From: Pseudodesulfovibrio portus
Lineage (GTDB): Bacteria > Desulfobacterota > Desulfovibrionia > Desulfovibrionales > Desulfovibrionaceae
Direction of reading: 5' to 3'
NCBI RefSeq assembly: GCF_026000375.1
Contig: NZ_AP026708.1
Location: forward strand, 2,950,001-3,014,000
Length of the DNA: 64,000 nucleotides
This document shows positions 8,608 through 18,272 of this stretch, piece after piece. Under the pieces are notes generated by a model that saw nothing but the letters and a program-made list of their open reading frames with translations, was not told the origin of the DNA and ran no database searches. The translations under genes were made by a program, and so were the position numbers. How positions within the stretch are numbered: position 1 is the first letter of the stretch; each line of letters opens with the position of its first letter.

Positions 8608-9813
8608 TTGCCGCTGTATGATCAAGTGGATTTGGAGAATTACGCCGAGGTCCTGACCTGGGCCCTGGCCGAGACCCGGGAAAAGCCCATCAGGAATATG
8701 GAGTCGGTGGTCATCCGCTACGACATCCCGGGCCTGGCCCTGGCCGAAGCCGTGTATGCGCGGCTCATGGACATGCATCTCAATCCGGTGCCGGTGGCCA
8801 CGCCCACCCCGTACATGGAGATGGAGCGCCATCTCAACTCCAGCTACGGCCAGCTCCTGTTCCAGCAGCCGGGTCTGTCCGAGCTTTACGCCCAGGCCGG
8901 CGGCGTCATCACCATCCTCGCCCCCGAGGATTTGACCCATCTCCAGAACGTGGACCCGCGCACCATAGCCGAGGCCCGGCGGGCCGAGGGGCCGCGACGC
9001 CGCATCCTGCAGCAGCGCAGGCTGTCCGGTTCGTTCGGCTGGACCACCTGCGTCTATCCCACACAGGCTCTGGCCGAGGCCTCCGGCATGACCCTTGAAG
9101 AGTACGCCTATGCCCTGAAGCGCGCATGCTGGCTGAACATGCCCGCCCCGGTGGCGGAGTGGCGGCGGCTGAAGCGGGAAGTGGGAGAGGTGTGCGCCTG
9201 GCTGGATTCCATGAACATCAGGCGGCTGCACGTCGAGTCCGAGGACATCAACCTCAAGGTCCCGGTGGGCGACAACCGGCGGTTCGTGGGCGTGTCCGGG
9301 GCCAACGTGCCGGGCTATGAAATCTATTTCGCCCCGGACGCGCGCGGCGTGGAAGGGACGTACTACGCCGACCAGGCCACCCTGCGGTACGGCCACCTGG
9401 TGGCCGGCGTGTCCCTGGACTTTTCCGGCGGCGTCGCCGCCCGCGTTGAATCCGAGCGGGGGCAGATTTTTTTGCAGAACCAGATGTATTCCGACGCCGG
9501 CGCGCGCCGCGTGGGCGAGTTCTCCCTCACGGACAAGCGGTTTTCGCGGGTGGACCGGTTCATGGCCCATACCCTGCTGGACGAGAACTGCGGCGGGGAG
9601 CACGGCAACTGCCACATCGCTCTGGGCGGCTCGGTGCTGGAGAGCTTCACCGGCCCGAGGGAGCTGCTCACCCCTCAACTGGAATACGAACTTGGTTTCA
9701 ACGCCTCGGACATGCATTGGGACCTGGTCAACACCCAGCCCAAGCGGGTCACGGCCTGGTTTGCGGGCGGCGAGCCCCGGACCATCTATGAAAACGGATC
9801 TTTTCGGATATGA
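8608..9813 (+). CDS. M29-family metallo-aminopeptidase
   Basis: A 401-residue cytoplasmic aminopeptidase of the AmpS/AmpT (M29, thermophilic metalloprotease) family. Metal and catalytic regions visible are NVPGYEIYFAPD, RRVGEFSLTD with its Glu, TLLDEN...NCHIALGGS with its His, and FNASDMHWDL, which supplies the last His and Asp. The reading frame is open far upstream, but the family start falls near 8608, where a TTG codon is preceded at six bases by GAGGAG; this gives the normal length of about 400 residues. It is divergent from the YheT-like gene. Confidence 0.85.
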   Translation: MPLYDQVDLENYAEVLTWALAETREKPIRNMESVVIRYDIPGLALAEAVYARLMDMHLNPVPVATPTPYMEMERHLNSSYGQLLFQQPGLSELYAQAGGVITILAPEDLTHLQNVDPRTIAEARRAEGPRRRILQQRRLSGSFGWTTCVYPTQALAEASGMTLEEYAYALKRACWLNMPAPVAEWRRLKREVGEVCAWLDSMNIRRLHVESEDINLKVPVGDNRRFVGVSGANVPGYEIYFAPDARGVEGTYYADQATLRYGHLVAGVSLDFSGGVAARVESERGQIFLQNQMYSDAGARRVGEFSLTDKRFSRVDRFMAHTLLDENCGGEHGNCHIALGGSVLESFTGPRELLTPQLEYELGFNASDMHWDLVNTQPKRVTAWFAGGEPRTIYENGSFRI

Positions 9814-9924
9814 ATGGTGGAGTATTATTTCGTATTGTTTGGTGTAATCGGGAAATTTTCCTATTGATCTTTGTGCCTGAAAAATGGTTCTAGATAGTGG
9901 ATTGCTCATAAGTCGGTAGCACAC

Positions 9925-11403
9925 ATGGGAAAGAAGGAAGTCAAAAAGAAAAGCGTTTACGTCGTGCGATCGGACGAGGCCGAGCTCAAGGAGCTTGAGG
10001 CCAAGAAGAAGTCCGAGACCAAAGGCGTCTACGTGGTCAAGACCAACGAGGAAGTGGTCAACCGCTACAAGGGCGTTGTCCGGGAGTTCACCGAAACCCC
10101 CGGCGTCTTTATACTTGTCACCAAGGACAAGACTTTTTTCCAGACCTTTCGCAGCGCCATGGTCGCCATGGGGCTCAAGGGCGGCGTCATCCACATGGTC
10201 AGGAAGCTGGCCCAGGTGCCCTTTTACGTCCAGACCATGAAGCGGGACGGGTTCCTGCCCTTCGTGTTCATGGAATACGCCATCGATTCCGAACTTGCCC
10301 TGGCGACCCTGCGGTACACCAAGTCCGAGAACAAGGACGTCAAGATCGTGGTCCTGTCCCGTGAACTGAGCCGGGAAAGGCTGTTCCAGTTCTATGAGGA
10401 CGGGGCGAACGGCTTTCTCAAGAAACCGGCTTCCGTCAACTCCATCATCACCAAGATAGCCTTCCAGCTCAAGCCGCAGTGCGAGGTGGACGCCCTGGTC
10501 GAGGAGGGCCGCGAGCACATCCGGTGCAACCGTTTCGAGGAGGCGCTGGAACAGGCCGAGTCCATCCTGTCCAAGTGGCCCAGCAATGCCGCCGCCATGG
10601 TCATCATGGGCGACGCCCAGAAGGGGCTGGCCATGCGCGAGGAAGCGCTCAAGGCCTACAAGAAGGCCGAGCGCAATTCCGTGGACTACCTGGAGCCGCT
10701 CCAGAAGATCGTCGATCTGCACGACGAGGACGGCGACAAGGAGGCTGCGCTCAAGTATCTCGGCAAGCTGGACCGCATGTCGCCGCTCAACTGCACCCGG
10801 AAAATCCAGATTGCGGAGCGGCACTTCGAGCAGGGCAACGCGGTGGAGGCGGAGAAGTATTTCGACGAGGCCATCGCGGCGGCCAAGGAAGAGGCCCTGG
10901 GCGTGGTGGGCGAGATGTCCATGGACATTGCGGAAGTGGCCTCGCGTTTCGATCCCAAGCTGGCCGCAAAGTACTACCGTCAGTCCCTGGAGATGGTAAA
11001 GAGTTCCAAGTCCGCCCTGACCATGGCCGTTTACAACCGCCTGGGCATCTCCCTGCGCAAGCAGGGGCTGTGGGGCGAGGCCATCGAGGCCTACACCGAG
11101 GCCGCCAAGTATTCGCCCGAGGACGAGAACATCCAGTACAACATCGCCCTGGCCTATGAAGAGGGCCAGCAGTACGAGGATGCCGCCTCGCACATGCACA
11201 CGGCCATCACCATCAATCCGGACATGTACAGGGACAAGCCGGACCTGGCCTACAACATCGGGGCCGCCCTGGCCCGCGGCGGCAAGCCCCGGCAGGCCGT
11301 AGAATGCCTGACCTATCTCCAGGAGATCGCTCCCGGCTTCAAGGACTCCAGGAAGCTCCTCAAGGAAGTGACCGTGGCGGGCAAGAAGACCTACGCTTTT
11401 TAG
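9925..11403 (+). CDS. pseudo-receiver and TPR-repeat protein
   Basis: A 492-residue soluble protein. The N-terminus carries two copies of a short basic motif (KKKSVYVVRSDE and SETKGVYVVKTNE). Residues 60-180 look like a response-regulator receiver: strand GVFILVTKD, end-of-strand-3 FVFMEY, switch strand IVVLSRE and a conserved Lys-Pro in GFLKKP. The position of the phospho-acceptor Asp is Glu117, so it is probably a non-phosphorylated pseudo-receiver. From about 185 to the end there are about seven TPR units (for example NRLGISLRKQGLWGEAIEAY). It is likely a scaffold or adaptor; function unknown. Preceded by an A/T-rich 111-base spacer and followed by an intrinsic terminator. Confidence 0.7.
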   Translation: MGKKEVKKKSVYVVRSDEAELKELEAKKKSETKGVYVVKTNEEVVNRYKGVVREFTETPGVFILVTKDKTFFQTFRSAMVAMGLKGGVIHMVRKLAQVPFYVQTMKRDGFLPFVFMEYAIDSELALATLRYTKSENKDVKIVVLSRELSRERLFQFYEDGANGFLKKPASVNSIITKIAFQLKPQCEVDALVEEGREHIRCNRFEEALEQAESILSKWPSNAAAMVIMGDAQKGLAMREEALKAYKKAERNSVDYLEPLQKIVDLHDEDGDKEAALKYLGKLDRMSPLNCTRKIQIAERHFEQGNAVEAEKYFDEAIAAAKEEALGVVGEMSMDIAEVASRFDPKLAAKYYRQSLEMVKSSKSALTMAVYNRLGISLRKQGLWGEAIEAYTEAAKYSPEDENIQYNIALAYEEGQQYEDAASHMHTAITINPDMYRDKPDLAYNIGAALARGGKPRQAVECLTYLQEIAPGFKDSRKLLKEVTVAGKKTYAF

Positions 11404-11422
11404 GCGCTGAATCCGGCTTCCT

Positions 11423-11440
11423 GCCCCTTGGGGGCTTTTT
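11423..11440 (+). terminator. intrinsic terminator after the pseudo-receiver/TPR gene
   Basis: Short GCCCC / GGGGC stem followed by TTTTTCTT, 20 bases after the stop codon. Confidence 0.7.
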
Positions 11441-11457
11441 CTTATGCGGCCCTCCCA

Positions 11458-11485
11458 TTGACAACGATTTCGTCATGCTTATTTG
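11458..11485 (+). promoter_or_regulatory. putative promoter of grpE-dnaK
   Basis: TTGACA at 11458-11463 and TATTTG at 11480-11485 with a 16-base spacer, matching the layout of the cbpA promoter candidate at 1098. No CIRCE-type inverted repeat was seen near it. Confidence 0.5.
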
Positions 11486-11550
11486 TCCCACAGGCTACGC
11501 CGAGGGCGGGTCTTTCCATTCGAATCACAGCACTCAAGGATTTATAATTC

Positions 11551-12174
11551 ATGGTGAAAAAGACTGATAATGAAGTCCCCATCAACGGTTTGTATGACGA
11601 AGATGGCAGGGTTTTCCCCGAGGAGCAGCCCGGCGAGCAGGCCGGGACCGTGGATGTCGAGGTCGGCGATGAAACCGAGGTTTCCCTGAGTCAGGAGGAA
11701 CTTGTGGCCCTGTGCCGCGAGTCGGTCTGTCCCGGTTGCGACGTGCACAAGGAGGCCGAGGCCATCCGGCTGCGCGCCCTGGCCGATTCCGAAAACGTCA
11801 AGAAGCGGCTCCTGCGCGAGAACGAGGAGATGAAGAAGTATGCCGGCGAGTCGGTCCTGGCGGACCTGCTGCCCGTGCTCGACAACCTCGACCTCGCCCT
11901 GGCCCACACCGGCGGCCTGGACGCCGCCTGCCAGAATTTCGTCATCGGCGTGGACATGACCCGCAAGTTGTTCCTGGACGCCGTGAAGGGCCATGGCCTG
12001 GAGGCCGTCGCCGCCACGGTAGGCGCCGACTTCGACCCCGGGGTCCACGAGGCCGTGGGCACGGTGGAGCAGGAGGAGCTGGGCGACAACCAGATCGCCC
12101 AGGTGGTGCAGCAGGGCTACGTCCTCAAGGGCCGCCTGCTTCGCCCGGCAAAGGTCATGGTCAACAAGGGTTAG
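11551..12174 (+). CDS. grpE: nucleotide exchange factor GrpE
   Basis: A 207-residue GrpE. After an acidic N-terminus of about 50 residues comes the long helix (RLRALADSENVKKRLLRENEEMKKYA), the region VLADLLPVLDNLDLAL that is diagnostic of GrpE, and the beta-wing domain ending QVVQQGYVLKGRLLRPAKVMVNKG. It drives ADP release from DnaK. Unusual is a cysteine cluster C-x5-C-x2-C at the start of the helix (LCRESVCPGC), which might respond to redox or metals. dnaK follows 117 bases downstream, probably in the same unit; hrcA and dnaJ are not adjacent. Confidence 0.94.
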   Translation: MVKKTDNEVPINGLYDEDGRVFPEEQPGEQAGTVDVEVGDETEVSLSQEELVALCRESVCPGCDVHKEAEAIRLRALADSENVKKRLLRENEEMKKYAGESVLADLLPVLDNLDLALAHTGGLDAACQNFVIGVDMTRKLFLDAVKGHGLEAVAATVGADFDPGVHEAVGTVEQEELGDNQIAQVVQQGYVLKGRLLRPAKVMVNKG

Positions 12175-12291
12175 CCGGTTTTTTGTTTCTCCGGCCCTTT
12201 ACAAGCCGGAACGCGTGGTTATTGAACAAAGTAACGAGAAAAAACATCCATTCGACAATTCGATGGGAAGTATATTGAGGAGGACATAAAC

Positions 12292-14211
12292 ATGGGTAAG
12301 ATCATAGGGATCGACCTTGGAACCACCAACTCCTGTGTCTACGTCATGGAAGGCAAGGACCCGAAGTGCGTCAGCAACCCCGAAGGGGGACGCACCACTC
12401 CGTCCGTCGTGGCCTTTACCGACAAGGAGCGCCTGGTCGGCGACATCGCCAAACGGCAGTCTGTGACCAATCCTGAAAAAACCGTGTTCGCCATAAAGCG
12501 GCTCATGGGCCGCCAGGCCGACGCGCCCGAGGTCAAGAAGTGGCAGGAGCACTGTCCGTATCAGATCGTGGCGGGCAACGGCAACGACGCCTGGGTCGAG
12601 ATCGGCGGCAAGAAATACTCTCCGCCCGAAGTCTCCGCCATGATCCTTCAGAAGCTGAAGAAGGACGCTGAGATTTATCTGGGCGAGCCCGTGACCGAAG
12701 CGGTCATCACCGTGCCCGCCTACTTCAACGATTCCCAGCGCCAGGCCACCAAGGACGCGGGCAAGATCGCGGGCCTCGAGGTCAAGCGCATCATCAACGA
12801 GCCCACCGCGGCCTCCCTGGCCTACGGTTTCGACAAGAAGGCCAACGAGAAGATCGCGGTCTTCGACCTCGGCGGCGGCACGTTCGACATCTCCATCCTC
12901 GAAGTCGGCGACAACGTCGTGGAAGTGCGCGCCACCAACGGCGACACCTTCCTGGGCGGCGAGGATTTCGACCACCGCATCATCGAATACCTGGTGAACG
13001 AGTTCAAGAAGGAGAACGGTATCGACCTGGCTCAGGACCGCATGGCCCTGCAGCGCCTCAAGGAGGCCTCCGAAAAGGCCAAGCACGAGCTGTCCTCCTC
13101 CATGGAGACCGAGGTCAACCTGCCGTTCATCACCGCCGACCAGAACGGTCCCAAGCACATGATGGTCAAGATCAGCCGCAGCAAGCTCGAGAAGCTCGTC
13201 GAGGACCTGGTCGACCGCACCGTCGAGCCGTGCCGGAAGGCCCTCAAGGACGCCGGTCTGTCCGCCTCCGACATCGACGAAGTCATCCTCGTCGGCGGCA
13301 TGACCCGCATGCCCCTGGTCCAGGAGAAGGTGAAGTCCTTCTTCGGCAAGGAGCCCAACCGCTCCGTGAACCCGGACGAAGTCGTGGCCATGGGCGCGGC
13401 CATCCAGGGCGGCATCCTGGCCGGCGACGTCAAGGACGTCCTGCTGCTGGACGTGACCCCGCTTTCCCTGGGCATCGAGACCATGGGCGGCGTCATGACC
13501 AAGCTCATCGAGCGCAACACGACCATCCCGACCAAGAAGTCCCAGGTGTTCACCACGGCAGCCGACAACCAGCCGTCCGTGTCCATCCGCGTCTTCCAGG
13601 GTGAGCGTCCTATGTCCGTGGACAACAAGCTGCTCGGCAACTTCGAGCTGACCGGCATTCCGCCGGCACCGCGCGGCGTGCCCCAGATCGAGGTCGGCTT
13701 CGACATCGACGCCAACGGCATCGTGCACGTCAACGCCAAGGACATGGGCACGGGCCGCGAGCAGTCCATCCAGATCACCGCATCCTCCGGCCTGTCCGAC
13801 GACGAGATCGACAAGATGGTCAAGGACGCCGAGGCCCACGCCGACGAGGACAAGAAGAAGCAGGAGCTGATCGAGGTCCGCAACCAGGCCGATACCCTGG
13901 TCTACACCTCCGAGAAATCCCTGCGCGACCTCGGCGACAAGGTCGATGCCGGGCTCAAGGCCGACATCGAGACCAAGATCGAGGCGCTCAAGAAGGCGCT
14001 GGAAGCCGATGACGCCGACGATATCAAGGCCAAGTCCGACGATCTGGCGCAGTCCTCCCACAAGCTGGCCGAACAGTTGTACGCCCAGCAGAACGCGGAC
14101 CAGGGCAAGCCCGGTCCCGACATGGGCGCACCCGGCGGCGACGCCGGTGCGGCCGGTGGCGCCAAGGATGACGACGACGTGGTCGACGCCGACTACACCG
14201 AAGTCAAGTAG
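12292..14211 (+). CDS. dnaK: molecular chaperone DnaK (Hsp70)
   Basis: A 639-residue Hsp70. The ATPase domain opens with [11 protein letters not shown], followed by the phosphate-2 region [14 protein letters not shown] and the adenosine region [11 protein letters not shown]. The linker [16 protein letters not shown] leads to the substrate-binding beta domain and helical lid, and the tail ends [13 protein letters not shown], the usual C-terminal EEVD-like acidic end of bacterial DnaK. Ribosome site GAGGAGG precedes the ATG. It works in the cytoplasm with GrpE, encoded upstream, and a J protein such as CbpA. Confidence 0.98.
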   Translation: MGKIIGIDLGTTNSCVYVMEGKDPKCVSNPEGGRTTPSVVAFTDKERLVGDIAKRQSVTNPEKTVFAIKRLMGRQADAPEVKKWQEHCPYQIVAGNGNDAWVEIGGKKYSPPEVSAMILQKLKKDAEIYLGEPVTEAVITVPAYFNDSQRQATKDAGKIAGLEVKRIINEPTAASLAYGFDKKANEKIAVFDLGGGTFDISILEVGDNVVEVRATNGDTFLGGEDFDHRIIEYLVNEFKKENGIDLAQDRMALQRLKEASEKAKHELSSSMETEVNLPFITADQNGPKHMMVKISRSKLEKLVEDLVDRTVEPCRKALKDAGLSASDIDEVILVGGMTRMPLVQEKVKSFFGKEPNRSVNPDEVVAMGAAIQGGILAGDVKDVLLLDVTPLSLGIETMGGVMTKLIERNTTIPTKKSQVFTTAADNQPSVSIRVFQGERPMSVDNKLLGNFELTGIPPAPRGVPQIEVGFDIDANGIVHVNAKDMGTGREQSIQITASSGLSDDEIDKMVKDAEAHADEDKKKQELIEVRNQADTLVYTSEKSLRDLGDKVDAGLKADIETKIEALKKALEADDADDIKAKSDDLAQSSHKLAEQLYAQQNADQGKPGPDMGAPGGDAGAAGGAKDDDDVVDADYTEVK

Positions 14212-14267
14212 CCCGGCGGCTCCTGAATCGCCGACTTGCCTTCACAGGCCAAGCGAAGTATAGCATT

Positions 14268-14300
14268 ACCCGGTCCGCAACCCTGCGGGCCGGGTTTTTT
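14268..14300 (+). terminator. intrinsic terminator of grpE-dnaK
   Basis: ACCCGG-t-CCGCA / TGCGG-g-CCGGGT stem with T6 tail, 57 bases after dnaK. Confidence 0.88.
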
Positions 14301-14337
14301 ATTAGGCTGGTCAAACGCTGCCCAAACGGATCGAATC

Positions 14338-16416
14338 ATGCGTCGAAAACACATGCAGAACATATCATCCCGTCCCATCCGCAATTGCCTCATCCTGGCG
14401 TGCGTCCTCCTGGTCGCCTGGGGGTGCATGCCCAAGAAGATCGAGATCAAGAGCGTGGATATGCTCTCCACGCCCAACCTGCTGGTCGAGGCGGACGCCG
14501 CCTGGCAGGCCAGGCAGTTCGAGGTCTCCGAACTCTATTACGCCGAGGCCCTGGCGCGGGGCGATCTGGTCAAGTCGGAGCTGCCCCTGGTCTACGCCCG
14601 GCTGGCGGAATCCGCCTTTCGGAACGGCCACCCCCAGCAGGCGCGCATCGCCCTGGAGTCCTGGGCGAACATCGATTCCAAGGCCCTTGAAAGCCCGGAC
14701 TGGGAACGGACCTATCTGGACACCATGGCCGCCCTGGACAAGACCGAACGGCTGCAGAACCACCTGCGCTGGGTGCTGGGGAGCGATCTCCCCTGGGACG
14801 CCCGGCAGGAGGTGGCCCTCTGGTTCAGCCGGTACTTCCTTGACAAGGCGGACTTCGAGCGCAGCCTGGACGTCCTGGACGGTTTCTACAAGCAGGCCCC
14901 GGAAGACGTGACCGCGCGGTCCGGGTTCGAGCACGAATTTCTGCAGTGGCTGAACGGGCTGGACGACGGGCAGGTGGCCGACCTGGCCAAGGGGGTCACC
15001 CTGGTCAACCAGTGGCGGTTCCCCTATGCCCTGACCGCTTTCGAGCACGGCGTGCGCACGGCTGACGACCCCGACGGCTGGGGGGCCACGTGGCGCACCC
15101 TGCGCAACCTGGCCGCCAACGCCGAGTTGGCCGACATGGTCCCGCTGACCAACCGGCTGGCCGAGCTGGAAGCTCGCTACGGGCTGCCGAGCGTGGGGCT
15201 GGCCCTGGCCCTGCCCATCACCGGGCCGTACGCCAAGGTCGGCGTCAAGATCCTGCGCGGCGCCGGGCTGGCCCAGTGGCGGCTGGCACAGGACGGCGTG
15301 GAAGTGGACCTGCGCGTGATCAACACCGAGATTCCCGGCTGGGAGGCCCGGCTGGCCGCGTTGCCCGGTCACTATTCCGTGGTCGGCGGCCCCTTGCGGG
15401 TGGACGCCTTCAAGAAACTCTACGAGGCCGGGAGCCCGGGCGCGGACGTACTCAAGGAGCGGGCCGTGTTCACCTTCCTGGCTTCCCTCGGCGACCTCAC
15501 CGAAGGCAGGGACGCGTGGCGGTTCTTTACCAGCCGCGTGGACGAGGTGCGCAGTCTGGTCAATCTGGCCGTGAACGAACTGGGCATCACCGACCTGGCC
15601 GTGTTCTACCCCGAAGAGAAGTTCGGCCGGACCATGGCCCAGATTTTTTACAACCAGGCCGCGCCGCTCGGCGGGCGCATCCGGGGCATGCAGTCCTACC
15701 CGCCGCACGAGTTCAAGCAGTGGAGCAAGCGCATCGGCAAGCTGCTCAAGGTGCCCGACGATTTTCAGGACAACAAGGAAGCGCCGCTTGAGCGGCCCGA
15801 CTTCGGTGCGGTCTTCATCCCGGACGGCTGGCAACAGGCCCAGACGCTCCTGCCCAACTTCTTCTTCTATGAAGGCGATTCCCTGGTCTTCCTCGGCCCC
15901 GGCCTGTGGAGCCGCGCCCTGGATTCCGCCAAGGGCATCGACGAGCATTACTACCGGCTGGCGGTCTGTCCCGGCGCGTGGTGGAAGGATTCCGACGGCG
16001 GCCGCACCCTGCAGAACGTGCTGACCGAGGAAGGCCTCGGCCAGGCGGATTTCTGGGTGGCCCTGGGCTATGACTTCATCCGTTTTGCCGGGAAGTTCGG
16101 CACCCTGCCTTCCGGCTGGGACGCCGACGACGTCAACCGCCGCATCCGGTCCGCCCAGCAGATCGATTTTTCCATGGCCCCCATGACCTGGGACGAGACC
16201 GGCGTGGCCAGTCAGAACCTGTTCCTGTTCAGCCCGGTGCGCAACGGCAAGCAGTTGGTCGACGCGGACAAGGTCGCCGACCGCATCATCCGCGCCGAGT
16301 CCCGTCGCGACCGCCGCATCGAGGCCTATGGCGAGCGGATGAAGGAGCAGGAGGTCAAGGCCCTGGAAAAGGCCGGAGAGCCCGCCCGCAACCCCGATAT
16401 TCCGCCGGACATGTAA
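14338..16416 (+). CDS. LpoA-like penicillin-binding-protein activator lipoprotein
   Basis: A 692-residue predicted lipoprotein. The signal peptide (RNCLILACVLLVAWGC) ends in a lipobox with the modified Cys at about residue 30. The first half (about 45-290) is helical and TPR-like; the second half is a periplasmic-binding-protein fold starting VGLALPITGPYAKVGVKIL, as in LpoA/LppC, which activates class A penicillin-binding proteins from the outer membrane. The family also resembles ABC-transporter leucine-binding proteins, and no transporter genes are adjacent, which favours the LpoA reading. ATG at 14338 is chosen; an in-frame ATG at 14353 is an alternative. gatC follows 24 bases downstream. 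Confidence 0.75.
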   Translation: MRRKHMQNISSRPIRNCLILACVLLVAWGCMPKKIEIKSVDMLSTPNLLVEADAAWQARQFEVSELYYAEALARGDLVKSELPLVYARLAESAFRNGHPQQARIALESWANIDSKALESPDWERTYLDTMAALDKTERLQNHLRWVLGSDLPWDARQEVALWFSRYFLDKADFERSLDVLDGFYKQAPEDVTARSGFEHEFLQWLNGLDDGQVADLAKGVTLVNQWRFPYALTAFEHGVRTADDPDGWGATWRTLRNLAANAELADMVPLTNRLAELEARYGLPSVGLALALPITGPYAKVGVKILRGAGLAQWRLAQDGVEVDLRVINTEIPGWEARLAALPGHYSVVGGPLRVDAFKKLYEAGSPGADVLKERAVFTFLASLGDLTEGRDAWRFFTSRVDEVRSLVNLAVNELGITDLAVFYPEEKFGRTMAQIFYNQAAPLGGRIRGMQSYPPHEFKQWSKRIGKLLKVPDDFQDNKEAPLERPDFGAVFIPDGWQQAQTLLPNFFFYEGDSLVFLGPGLWSRALDSAKGIDEHYYRLAVCPGAWWKDSDGGRTLQNVLTEEGLGQADFWVALGYDFIRFAGKFGTLPSGWDADDVNRRIRSAQQIDFSMAPMTWDETGVASQNLFLFSPVRNGKQLVDADKVADRIIRAESRRDRRIEAYGERMKEQEVKALEKAGEPARNPDIPPDM

Positions 16417-16440
16417 CCGGCAGACCATAAGGAGAATCGA

Positions 16441-16725
16441 ATGAAGATCAGTCCCGAGAAAGTGGCCGGGATCGCCCGGCTCGCCCGGCTCGACCTGGAT
16501 CAGGACAAGCTGGAGCTGTTCGCCGGTCAGGTGGGCGACATCCTCGATTACATGGACAAGCTCGGCGAGCTGGACACGGACGCCGTGGAGCCCATGTACA
16601 GCCCCGTGGCGCATACCACCGTGCTGCGCAAGGACGAGGTCAGGAAGGACTACAGGCGCGAGGAAGTGCTGGCCAACGCCCCGGAACAGGACGGCCAGTT
16701 CTTCATTGTTCCGCGTATCGTTTAA
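16441..16725 (+). CDS. gatC: Asp-tRNA(Asn)/Glu-tRNA(Gln) amidotransferase subunit C
   Basis: A 94-residue Gat[15 protein letters not shown] at the N-terminus and the conserved [16 protein letters not shown], then LRKDEV and a C-terminal FFIVPRIV. It stabilises the GatA-GatB complex that converts mis-charged Glu-tRNA(Gln) or Asp-tRNA(Asn) to the correct aminoacyl-tRNA. AAGGAG lies six bases before the ATG. gatA follows after 27 bases; gatB is not in the window. Confidence 0.95.
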   Translation: MKISPEKVAGIARLARLDLDQDKLELFAGQVGDILDYMDKLGELDTDAVEPMYSPVAHTTVLRKDEVRKDYRREEVLANAPEQDGQFFIVPRIV

Positions 16726-16752
16726 TAATTTGATATAATTCAGGATTGATTA

Positions 16753-18210
16753 ATGTCTGAACTCTATACGAAGACCCTCTCCCAGGTGGCCGCCATGCTC
16801 GGGTCCGGCGAGGTGACGGCCGTTGAGGCCGTGCGGGCCTGCCTGGACCGCATCGAAGCCACCGAGCCCGAGGTCAAGGCCCTGCTCACCGTCACCGGCG
16901 AACAGGCCCTCAAGCAGGCCGAGGCCATGGACGCGGCGGGTCCGGATGCGGCCAAGCCGCTGTGGGGCGTTCCCGTGGTGCTCAAGGACCTCCTGGCCAC
17001 CAAGGACGTCAAGACCACCTGCGCCTCGAAGATTCTCGAGAATTTCGTTCCCTTCTACGACGCCACGGCAGTGACCCGATTGAAGGAAGCCGGGGCGATC
17101 ATCATCGGCAAGGCCAACATGGACGAGTTCGCCATGGGTTCGTCCACCGAGAACTCCGCCTTTTTCCAGACCCGCAACCCGTGGGACACCGAGCGCGTCC
17201 CCGGCGGTTCGTCCGGCGGCTCCGGCGCAACCGTTGCCGCGGGCCAGTGCTTCGGCGCGCTGGGCACGGACACCGGCGGCTCCATCCGCACGCCCGCGTC
17301 CTTCTGCGGCATCGTCGGCCTGAAGCCGACCTATGGCCGCGTGTCCCGCTTCGGGCTCATCGCCTATGGGTCGTCCCTTGACCAGATCGGTCCCATGACC
17401 CGGTCCGTGGAGGACGCCGCCCGCATGCTCCAGGTCATCGCCGGATACGACCCCAAGGACTCCACCTCGGTGGACGTCGAGGTCCCGGATTACCTGGCAG
17501 CGTTGGGCCGCGAGAACCTCGAAGGCGTGACCATCGGCCTGCCCAGGGAGTACTGGGGCGAGGGGCTGGACGCCGAGGTCGAGGCGTCCCTCAAGGCGTC
17601 CGTGGACAAGATGGAGGCGCTCGGGGCCAGGACCGTGGAGGTCTCCCTGAGCCTGACCGACTACGCCATCGCCACCTATTACATCATCGCCATGGCAGAG
17701 GCGTCTTCCAACCTTTCGCGTTTCGACGGCGTGCGTTTCGGCCACAGGGACAAGGACGCGGACGAATTGATCGACATGTACACCAGAAGCCGCACCCAGG
17801 GGTTCGGCGACGAGGTGCAGCGGCGCATCATTCTCGGCACCTACGTACTCTCGTCCGGCTACTACGACGCCTACTACAACAAGGCCGCCAAGGTCCGCCG
17901 CCTCCTGCGCGAGGACTTCGACAAGGCGTTCACCCTGTGCGACTTCATCGCCGGTCCGGTGCTGCCCACCACGGCGTTCAAGGTGGGGGACAAGGTGGAC
18001 CCGCTGCAGATGTACCTCATCGACATCTTCACCATCTCCGCCAACCTGGCCGGACTGCCCGGCATGAGCCTGCCCGTGGGGTTGGGCGCGGACTCCGGCA
18101 TGCCGGTCGGTCTCCAGCTCATGGGCCCGGCCTTCTGCGAGGCGGACATGCTCTCCGTGGCCGAGTGCCTGGAGCGCAATCTCGGTCCCATGCCCATGCC
18201 CGCATTGTAG
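16753..18210 (+). CDS. gatA: Asp-tRNA(Asn)/Glu-tRNA(Gln) amidotransferase subunit A
   Basis: A 485-residue amidase-signature enzyme that releases ammonia from glutamine for tRNA-dependent amidation. The catalytic Lys is in [10 protein letters not shown], and the Ser-cis-Ser-Lys signature lies in [18 protein letters not shown] followed by [20 protein letters not shown]. Length and motif order are normal. It is coupled with gatC. A terminator follows, whose T tract has been entered by an IS element. Confidence 0.96.
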   Translation: MSELYTKTLSQVAAMLGSGEVTAVEAVRACLDRIEATEPEVKALLTVTGEQALKQAEAMDAAGPDAAKPLWGVPVVLKDLLATKDVKTTCASKILENFVPFYDATAVTRLKEAGAIIIGKANMDEFAMGSSTENSAFFQTRNPWDTERVPGGSSGGSGATVAAGQCFGALGTDTGGSIRTPASFCGIVGLKPTYGRVSRFGLIAYGSSLDQIGPMTRSVEDAARMLQVIAGYDPKDSTSVDVEVPDYLAALGRENLEGVTIGLPREYWGEGLDAEVEASLKASVDKMEALGARTVEVSLSLTDYAIATYYIIAMAEASSNLSRFDGVRFGHRDKDADELIDMYTRSRTQGFGDEVQRRIILGTYVLSSGYYDAYYNKAAKVRRLLREDFDKAFTLCDFIAGPVLPTTAFKVGDKVDPLQMYLIDIFTISANLAGLPGMSLPVGLGADSGMPVGLQLMGPAFCEADMLSVAECLERNLGPMPMPAL

Positions 18211-18230
18211 GAATATCCGATCAGCGATCG

Positions 18231-18271
18231 CCCCGGCGTTGGACATCTGTTCATCGCCGGGGTTTTGTTTT
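18231..18271 (+). terminator. intrinsic terminator of gatC-gatA
   Basis: CCCCGGCG (18231-18238) and CGCCGGGG (18255-18262) form an eight-base stem followed by TTTTGTTTT. The IS element is inserted at the end of this T tract. Confidence 0.85.
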
Positions 18272-18272
18272 A
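18265..18272. repeat. 8-bp target-site duplication, left copy
   Basis: TTGTTTTA directly before the left inverted repeat; the identical octamer is at 18982-18989. Eight-base duplications are usual for IS1595-family elements. Confidence 0.92.
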
